Source of the DNA: Sphaeroforma sirkka
Lineage: Eukaryota > Opisthokonta > Ichthyosporea > Ichthyophonida
Direction of reading: 5' to 3'
Assembly: GCA_001586965.3 (NCBI GenBank)
Contig: LUCW03000212.1
Span: 1-27,500 of the forward strand
Length of the DNA: 27,500 bases
Positions 21,701-27,500 of this stretch are shown piece by piece. Numbering within the stretch: the first letter of the stretch is position 1; the number at the start of each line of letters is the position of its first letter. A program made the position numbers and the translations under genes. Under the pieces are notes generated by a model. That model had not been told where the DNA came from, did not search any database, and was given only the letters and a program-made list of their open reading frames with translations.

Positions 21701-24700
21701 CATATCCACACACAGGGATCTATATCCACACACAAGGATCTACACAAACAAAAGGATCTATCATTGACATACACGCACCAGATAAACATTGGCACACATA
21801 TACCAAATAAACATAGACATGCATGTACCAAATAATCGTAGACATGCATGTACCAAAGAAATATAGACATGCATGTACCAAAGAAACATAGACATGCATG
21901 TACCAAAGAAACATAGACATGCATGTACCAAAGAAACATAGACATGCATGTACCAAAGAAACATCGACATACTTCTTTATCTCCCCCTGTCGTGCCAGTT
22001 CTTCCTTGTCCTCGTCTTTCCGCTGTGGCACAAGTCCAAGCACAATCATTCAATGAGAACACTACAGCACAACTCTGCTGATCCAGTCTACCTGTTGAAA
22101 ATGGTATTCTCCAGCATGGTCCGAGGACTCGGCTTCTATATATCTTGCGCCTTAGCAGCGTTTGCATTAGGTGTGTATTTATCAAAGTTTACACTCCAGA
22201 ATGATTGCATGCATATACAATGGTTCACTTATTGTTAAACATGCGCGTATCTTTAAATGCGTGATAAATATTATAACTCAGTAATGAAGGCTTGGGAAAC
22301 TGCTAGGGATATGAGTTGATGACTAGAAGACATGCATTTAAAATATTAACATATGTATCGTTTTATAGATAAGTTCATCATGTCGACGACGATAATTTAT
22401 TAAGTCAATACACCACTCTCCGCGCATAAGTCGCATATGCATACATAACTAATATGAATATACGTCTCTTTAAATATACATAACTTAGACTTTACCAACC
22501 GATAGCTCTCATCATATCACTCATTCTATGAGCACACTATAGCACATATCACTCATTCTATGAGAACACTATAGCACATATCACTTACTCTATGAGCACA
22601 CTATAGCACATATCACTCATTCTATGAGAACACTATAGCACATATCACTCATTCTATGAGCACACTATAGCACATATCACTCATTCTATGAGAACACTAT
22701 AGCACATATCACTCATTCTATGAGCACACTATAGCACATATCACGGACGTGCCCCATTTGGGTACTATCACACAGTCTCTGTCAATGCAGGGAAGGGCAG
22801 GCTGTGCACTCCCCCATGGATCTAAGGGGTGTGACTTTCGTACTAAGTGAAGTAGTAGGACATATTAGTTGATAGAAGACTACTTGTCATGTCTATCTAC
22901 ACACAGGCTGTGCACTCCCCCATGGATCTAAGGGGTGTGACTAACGTACTAAGTGAAGTAGTAGGACATATAACTTAATAGAAGACTACTTGTCATGTCT
23001 GTCAATGAGAATTAGACACGTCGCAGATGACATGCACACGAATGAATGCAACGTTGACAAATAACATTCCCTACATGTACACACACATATATACATAGAT
23101 ACATACATAGATAGATAGATAGATACATACGTACATAGATAGATAGATAGATAGATAGATACATCCATACATAAATACATAGATGCATACATCCATCCAT
23201 CCATAGATACATGGATACATAGATACATACATAGATACATATTCATATTTTGTAATGATAATAGTCATCTGAACATACGGGTCTTGCCCGTTGAAAACAA
23301 TAATATCGCTTGTTTGTTTTGAGCCACATTGTAACACTCTCGTATCTGTACATCACAGACTCCCCACACACCCTGTTTGCCGCGGCCTGTTCATTGTGTG
23401 CTTCTAGCTGGCGCTTATACTCTTTCTTCTGCGAGAGTAGACTGGTGTAGACACACTCTTTGCACGCAATGTGGCCCTGTGGACTGTATGCAGACGTGTG
23501 GTGATGGGTCAGTGAGACTAACAGCTAGTCAGTGAAGTGACCGTAGCCTCAGCCGTACAGCCTCCTCGCCACTCCAATGAGTTTGTTCGTTGGTGTTGGT
23601 GGGTCAGTGGGACATACACGCCAAGCCCCCCCCCAAGGGAAAACATACGATCGTCACTACAATGTATATGGTCATCCGATCGTCACTACAATGTATACGG
23701 TCACCAGTCAGAGTCACCAATAGATGTACAGCCAATCAAAAGAGGTTCATACGCAGACGTACGTGGTGAGAACAGTCACATGCAGGTCAGGACATATGGC
23801 ACGCGCTCACACCAACAGCCGTGTTATGTAAGAGTCGTCCCACACTCTTGCTCCACCGATGAGTCATGCGTGCACGCGCTCACTCACAGAATGGCACAGA
23901 CGAGTGTGTAGCGTCGGCGGGTAGTACGCACCTCCTACCTACTGATGCATCCTGTCCATATAAGGCACAGCGCTCGAGCTACTCAATCGGCTACAACGGG
24001 ACTGCCGCAACCACGGGCAAGTGCGATCAACAGACTATGCCTAAAGCCCTAAACCCTATACACACAAACGCTAACACCTCATTACAATCACACCAAATGC
24101 ACACGCACGTTAACACCCCAGGTTCAATGACACCAAATGTACACACACGCGAACACCTCAGGTACAATGACACCAAATGTACACACACGCCAACACCTCA
24201 TTACAATGTCACCAAATGTACACACACGCCAACACCTCATTACAATGTCACCAAATGTACACACACGCTAACACCTCAGGTACAATCACACCAAATGCAC
24301 ACACACGCCAACACCTTAGGTACAATCACACCAAATGCACACGCACGCTAACATCTCAGGTACAATGACACCAAATGTACACACACGCCAACACCTCATT
24401 ACAATGACACCAAATGCACACGCACGCTAACATCTCAGGTACAATGACACCAAATGCACACACTTACCAACACCTCATTACAATCCCACCAAATGCACAC
24501 ACACGCTAACATCTCAGGTATAATGACACCAAATGCACACACACGCCCACACCTCATTACAATGACACCAAGTCTTAATTTCCCAAAGAAAAGAAGACGG
24601 CCACCAAGCTATGCCCACGGAAATACATAGCAAACCCTTTGCTAATAATAAATAATACCCCTCAAGACACCTCACACTCACAACTCCGCCTGCAGTTGCA

Positions 24701-24988
24701 ACCACAGTCTCACACATACCAACTCAGCGGTTCAACCGCCATGCTCAGGCACAGATAGCAGGCATCGAAGTCACGGAACGATTTACGGCCCAATCGTCTC
24801 TGCGTGTGAGGACACAGAAGTATCAGTACAACACACAGCAGGTATCAATGCAATAATAAGTGGGCCAATCAGAGGACATGTGTACAATAAGTGCACCTGT
24901 TCATAATTTCAGAGGACAAGTGCACCTAGGCGTGCAGCAAGTATAAGTGTACCTGTTTTTAGAATTAGAGGACATGTGTACATAGACG

Positions 24989-25021
<33 letters not shown>

Positions 25022-25107
25022 CATACATACATACATACATGCATACATACATACATACATACATACATACATACATACACATACATATAATACATACGCA
25101 CACACAC

Positions 25108-25180
<73 letters not shown>

Positions 25181-25265
25181 CTATATATATGTCCATGTGT
25201 GTGTGTATGTAATATATCAATATACATACATACATCTTATGGATGGATGGATAAATGTATATGCA

Positions 25266-25332
<67 letters not shown>

Positions 25333-25463
25333 GCATATACATACACATATGCATATACATACATACATACATACATACATGCATGTACGTACATACATAT
25401 ACATATACATAAATACATACGCACACACACACACGCACACGCACACACACATAATATATATGC

Positions 25464-25557
<94 letters not shown>

Positions 25558-25710
25558 TTATCGGTCAGAACATTATGTGCGGTACAATAACCACAACATT
25601 ACACCAAAAAGCACGCGAATACCTTTTTGGAACCGTAGCCCATCTGCTCCTTTCTCATAATTGGTATTAAACGGCAAGGCCGTGTTGTTTCTTCCATGGC
25701 GTTTACCCAT
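16209..25710 (-). CDS. NOSIP: NOSIP-family E3 ubiquitin ligase, eleven exons
   Basis: Exons from the start: 25623-25710, 24720-24799, 23372-23483, 21973-22022, 21361-21422, 19665-19756, 18821-18877, 18374-18465, 17794-17933, 17062-17187, 16209-16273 (about 320 aa; animal and plant NOSIP are about 300-315). Family hallmarks occur in order: KRHGRN at the N-terminus, [24 protein letters not shown] followed by [36 protein letters not shown] and a C-terminal EGTGFAGGG. The N-terminal zinc module has C43, C46, C56, H60, C63 and C66. The C-terminal RING has C243, C246, C262, H264, C267, C270, C281 and C284, a complete C3HC4 set; vertebrate NOSIP has lost most of these ligands. All phases match except exon 1 to exon 2, which is off by one base at an AAAAA run. 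NOSIP proteins are nuclear/cytoplasmic ubiquitin ligases; the NO-synthase link is known only from animals. Confidence 0.88.
16573..17040. repeat. 27-bp minisatellite in NOSIP intron 10
   Basis: About 17 copies of a unit AACTAGTTCAAGGCACACT plus ACAACATT. The first eight units form two rounds of a four-unit higher-order block (108 bp); the rest are nearly identical. The array starts about 25 bases inside the intron from the exon 10 donor at 17061. Because 27 is a multiple of three, long Thr/Ser and Val/Leu frames appear on both strands; they are artefacts. Confidence 0.97.
17241..17460. repeat. 51-bp minisatellite in NOSIP intron 9
   Basis: Copies begin with GTGCGTACAAGTCACTGTAA at 17241, 17292, 17343, 17394 and 17445, an exact 51-bp period. 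It lies near the acceptor side of intron 9 (17188-17793). The last copy has GTGCGTACTAGTCTCTGTAA. Confidence 0.96.
17490..17830 (-). repeat. Minisatellite copying the NOSIP exon 9 end and its splice donor
   Basis: About seven units of 46-49 bp. On the minus strand each holds a version of the exon end (ATGGTCAACAACCCCAAGG, then TGCATG) followed by the donor GTAAGCTGTGTGTACTAG. The unit at the exon itself (17794-17830) is the original; the others lie downstream in intron 9. Reading past the true donor meets TAA TAA within about ten codons, so use of a distal donor copy would truncate the protein. Confidence 0.92.
18181..18245. repeat. (TA)n/(TAAA)n microsatellite in NOSIP intron 8
   Basis: A TA run of about 22 bases near 18199 is followed by AAATATAT-type repeats. 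It lies inside intron 8 (17934-18373). Confidence 0.9.
18655..18790. repeat. (TA)n-(CA)n-(TA)n microsatellite in NOSIP intron 7
   Basis: A TA run of about 25 bases is followed by about 78 bases of CA and a short second TA run. It occupies the middle of intron 7 (18466-18820). Confidence 0.95.
19035..19290. repeat. Degenerate repeat (ACTACATAGTAACAGGTGA-type)
   Basis: Five copies of the core ACTACATAGTAACAGGTGA at irregular spacings of 52-74 bases, separated by TATATACCATTTGA-like spacers. It lies in NOSIP intron 6. Confidence 0.88.
19487..19671 (-). repeat. 45-bp minisatellite starting at the NOSIP exon 6 donor
   Basis: GTTGTGTACC occurs at 19521, (as GTTGTGCACC) 19566, 19611 and 19656, a 45-bp period. 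On the minus strand each unit contains CACAG followed by GTACACAACC, which is the exon 6 end and donor. The unit at 19656-19671 is the real boundary (exon ends at 19665); the other three lie downstream in intron 6. Confidence 0.92.
19698..20406 (-). repeat. 354-bp tandem duplication including part of NOSIP exon 6
   Basis: GGGCGGCTTACGATCGGAAG occurs at 19698 and 20052. Each copy holds 59 bases of exon 6, its acceptor, and sub-repeats (GTACAATAAGTATAACTATAG, ACATTGGAAGTAAAGAAGGA). The upstream copy (20052-20110) keeps the acceptor and about two thirds of the exon but lacks the exon 3' end and donor, so it is a truncated duplicate exon within intron 5. Confidence 0.9.
20420..21300. other. Non-repetitive part of NOSIP intron 5
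   Basis: Apart from a short CACATGCACATG run near 20500, this stretch lacks microsatellites and is more AT-balanced than its surroundings. A frame at 20980-21222 (plus) reads [20 protein letters not shown] and later ends; I do not recognise it. It could be an inserted dispersed repeat or old mobile-element remnant; the evidence is weak. Confidence 0.35.
21300..21366 (-). repeat. Duplicated donor region at NOSIP intron 5
   Basis: On the minus strand the true junction reads TCGAGTAAGTGGCTGTGTTG. About 50 bases further into the intron is TGGAGTAAATGGCTGTGTTG, a near copy of the same junction with a weakened donor (GTAAAT). Confidence 0.8.
21540..21770. repeat. Degenerate ACACAAGGATCTATA repeat in NOSIP intron 4
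   Basis: Roughly ten imperfect units of 18-24 bases built on ACACAAGGATCTATA. It lies in NOSIP intron 4 between the 25-bp array and exon 5. Confidence 0.88.
21796..21972 (-). repeat. 25-bp minisatellite abutting the NOSIP exon 4 donor
   Basis: GCATGTACCA occurs at 21821, 21846, 21871, 21896, 21921 and 21946 with an exact 25-bp period, plus a diverged unit at the left. On the minus strand the intron starts GTATGTCGATGTTTCTTTGG and the units read GCATGTCTATGTTTCTTTGG, so the array begins at the first intron base. Confidence 0.95.
22495..22745. repeat. 32-bp minisatellite with 64-bp alternation in NOSIP intron 3
   Basis: About 7.5 copies of CATATCACTCATTCTATGAG plus (C/A)ACACTATAGCA-like tail. 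The C and A variants at one position alternate along the array, which indicates growth by duplication of two-unit blocks. Confidence 0.95.
22800..23000. repeat. 106-bp tandem duplication in NOSIP intron 3
   Basis: The stretch starting GCTGTGCACTCCCCCATGG occurs at 22801 and 22907 with few differences (for example TTTCGTACT versus TAACGTACT). Confidence 0.95.
23080..23250. repeat. (GATA)n/(CATA)n microsatellite in NOSIP intron 3
   Basis: Runs of ACATAGATAGATAGATAGAT and ATACATCCATCC occur downstream of the exon 3 donor. Reading frames rich in Met-Tyr-Leu-Cys here are artefacts. Confidence 0.95.
24060..24575. repeat. 39-40-bp minisatellite in NOSIP intron 2
   Basis: About 13 copies of a unit built on ACACCTCAGGTACAATGACA and CCAAATGCACACACACGC. 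Variants ATTACAAT and AGGTACAAT alternate irregularly. It lies in intron 2 (23484-24719). Confidence 0.95.
24985..25556. repeat. (TA)n, (CATA)n and (CA)n compound microsatellite in NOSIP intron 1
   Basis: Three TA tracts (about 24990-25020, 25115-25170, 25270-25332), ACAT tracts, a CA tract near 25475 and a final TA tract to 25552. It fills most of intron 1 (24800-25622). Confidence 0.97.
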
Positions 25711-26210
25711 AGTGTACTAGCGATCTATAAATAGCAACTAAACAAGGTGCATATAACTCTCTGATGAATCCTACAATCTTAGCTGTGTTGCTATAGTGCA
25801 CACAGAGTCCATACGCACGCACACTTCTAGAATCAGATCACCATATAACTACAATTTTCAATATAATAGTTATAATAGAACCCAGCTGTGATATTTAAAA
25901 TGTGATTTGAGTTTCTGACATTCTCTGCTGGGGTCTGGTCACTGAGTAGCTGGTGAGTGGGAAAATTGTACCGAACTTCTCTATTATGTTTATCAGTTCA
26001 TCTCATCGCTGAGAGATCGTCTGTTTCACAAAGAAGCAATTAGCAAGCGCCTATGTATATGTATGAGTATATGTATACGTATATGTTAATGTACATGTAT
26101 ACGTATATGTAGTAGTGTATGCAAGAGAAGCAATACATTCACTGTGTACATATACACAACACAGAGGTAGTGTCGGCACCCAAACTCAAAACAGATATAA
26201 ATAAAACGTC
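25711..26210. promoter_or_regulatory. Divergent promoter region between NOSIP and the phosphatase gene
   Basis: The two proposed start codons face away from each other, 500 bases apart, so both promoters must lie here. TATAAATA occurs at 25736-25743, and again at 26196-26203, the latter too close to the ATG to be a normal TATA box. A GTATATGTATACGTATATG stretch lies near 26052-26110. No transcription-factor site is claimed. Confidence 0.55.
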
Positions 26211-26943
26211 ATGCGCATCCGAGATTGGACTACCGCGTGCCTCTATATCTCAGGAGTGGTCTGCGTACATGCAACAGCGGCAGATGCATCGGAAGGGTTT
26301 CAGTATGAACGTCACTTCTCGACTAAGACGCCCTATTTCTACAACGGTTTTGATAGCGAGCGATACGTAAGCTGAGTGTGGGCTAAGTGCCTGTGACTGT
26401 ACCCGATCGCTTATTTGGTTTCATGAGAAGTGAGTGGGGCATATCTGTTTATATGTTTGCGTGTTACATTGACGAGTGGTATGTGTGCATTGCGTGTGTG
26501 TAGACATAGGTACGTATGTACAGTGGTTGCATTGCGTGTGTGTAGACATAGGCACGTATGTACAATGGTTGCATTGCGTGTGTGTAGACATGAGTACGTA
26601 TGTATAGGCTTTAATAAAGCTGGTCGGGTGTATTACACGCATAGCCCAGTATGAACAGGACGTCAGATACGCGGAAACAGCACAATATTAACTATACTTC
26701 ATGCAGGAGTGATGCCATCGTTGACTTGCGTGTGGGTTGGCTTTCGTGCCATTGCATTTGTACTTCATAGATGGGCTGTGCATGCTTTATTCCTACGAAC
26801 CCTCAGTCAATCACAGTCTCCCCTCTGTTACTAACAGCTCAACCAGTGCAAAGACATACACCTGCAAGGCGTAGTCAGGCACGGCGCACGCAACCCTGGC
26901 CCAAAAGATGTCGAACTGATGAGCTCACTACAGGAGTTAGTAG
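26211..26943 (+). CDS. MINPP1: Histidine acid phosphatase, MINPP1-like (first two exons; runs off the window)
   Basis: Exon 1 is 26211-26366 (52 codons, donor GTAAGC). Exon 2 is 26838-26943 with a TTACTAAC branch-like motif just before the acceptor, phase 0 in and phase 1 out. The start MRIRDWTTACLYISGVVCV (residues 1-19) reads as a signal peptide with cleavage likely near ATA-ADA (22-26). HFSTKTPY (35-42) matches the conserved N-terminal motif of multiple inositol polyphosphate phosphatases. VVRHGARNP (64-72) is the catalytic RHGxRxP loop, with H67 as the phospho-accepting histidine. The family removes phosphates from inositol phosphates including InsP6, in the ER lumen or outside the cell. 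The C-terminal HD/HAE proton-donor motif would lie beyond the window. Another branch-2 histidine phosphatase is possible but the STKTPY motif favours MINPP. Confidence 0.82.
26485..26615. repeat. 42-bp minisatellite in phosphatase intron 1
   Basis: TGCGTGTGTGTAGACAT occurs at 26491, 26533 and 26575 with an exact 42-bp period. It lies in intron 1 (26367-26837). Confidence 0.95.
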
Positions 26944-27185
26944 GTAACAGTAGTAGGTATCAGTAGTAGGCAACCGTAGTAGGTCTCAGTAGTAGGCAAC
27001 AGTAGTAGGTATCAGTAGTAGGTAACAGTAGTAAGTATCAGTAGTAGGTCTCACTAGTAGATAACCGTAGTAGGTATCAGTAGTAGGTTACAGTAGTAGG
27101 TATCAGTAGTAGGTATCAGTAGTAGGTATCAGTAATAGGTATCAGTAGTAGGTATCAGTAGTAGGTATCAGTAGTAGGTATCAGG
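26930..27185 (+). repeat. 13-bp minisatellite beginning at the phosphatase exon 2 donor
   Basis: About 19 units of the form AGTAGTAGGTATC (variants GGTAACAGT, GGTCTCAGT). Exon 2 ends TTAGTAG and the intron starts GTAACAGTAGTAGGTATCAG, so every unit contains a TAG-GTATCA or TAG-GTAACA boundary like the true donor. The array starts at the junction. Confidence 0.93.
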
Positions 27186-27500
27186 ACCATCCGTGTACGT
27201 CATTGTATGTGTAGCCGCAGTAAATGGGTGCCACACAGTTACTGCATAAGCCTGTTATGTATGTAGGTAGTGGTCAAAAGGGGTGCTATTGTCGATGCCG
27301 TTTAGTGGGTAGTATTTGCCGTCGATGCGTATGGGATCCGTTAGTGTGCTTTATGGTAGCATCGTGAGAGTGTATGCATAGGAAATGTCTTCTATGTATC
27401 TCCGCTTATCAATGAGTATCGGCCGCGCGCATTGGTTTGAATGGCTATGAAAGTGTATTCATATGGATCTATCCTTGTGTATATGCGCATGAATGATATG
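27186..27500 (+). other. Probable intron 2 of the phosphatase gene
   Basis: No further exon of the phosphatase could be recognised between the 13-bp array and the window edge. The sequence is G/T-rich with repeated GTCGATGC. Confidence 0.45.

Noticed and set aside
21382..21835. Plus-strand 142-codon frame with repeated [17 protein letters not shown] segments
   Set aside because: It is made of the ACACAAGGATCTATA repeat and lies antisense in NOSIP intron 4 and exon 5.
23372..23517. A longer NOSIP exon 3 starting at 23517
   Set aside because: That acceptor inserts THHHTSAYS where the family has none; the acceptor at 23483 gives phase agreement with exon 2 and the expected spacing EPLSCPQGH.

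Overview
The window is nuclear DNA of an intron-rich eukaryote. Three protein-coding genes can be assembled exon by exon, with consistent splice phases at all but one junction. Two introns show TACTAAY-type branch points, and non-coding DNA is saturated with (TA)n/(CA)n microsatellites and minisatellites. A unicellular relative of animals or fungi (for example an ichthyosporean-like protist) would fit; this is a guess from gene style, since no rRNA or organelle marker is present.

Layout. 1-5700 (minus strand): a decayed Ty3/DIRS-like retroelement, read right to left as gag, retropepsin, reverse transcriptase, RNase H, a DIRS-type methylase-like domain and a C-terminal extension. It carries several frameshifts and stops; no integrase or tyrosine recombinase is visible before the window edge. 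5930-6717 (plus): a broken reading frame of unknown identity. 7260-13542 (plus): a seven-exon bZIP transcription factor of 789 aa, whose basic region and zipper are split over three small exons. 13543-16208: intergenic, with a very long (TA)n block. 16209-25710 (minus): an eleven-exon NOSIP-family RING/U-box E3 ligase (about 320 aa), convergent with the bZIP gene. 25711-26210: a short divergent promoter region. 26211 to the window end (plus): the first two exons of a secreted/lumenal histidine acid phosphatase of the MINPP1 type, running off the right edge.

The most unusual signal is in the introns. In at least four of them (NOSIP introns 4, 6 and 9; MINPP intron 2) a minisatellite begins at the 5' splice site, and in two (NOSIP 6 and 9) the repeat unit contains a copy of the exon end plus the splice donor. 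NOSIP intron 5 and bZIP intron 1 hold shorter duplications of the donor region. NOSIP exon 6 is also partly duplicated with its acceptor in a 354-bp tandem duplication. This suggests that repeat expansion in this genome is seeded at 5' splice sites and may affect donor choice. The three genes are not an obvious pathway; only NOSIP and MINPP share a head-to-head promoter region.
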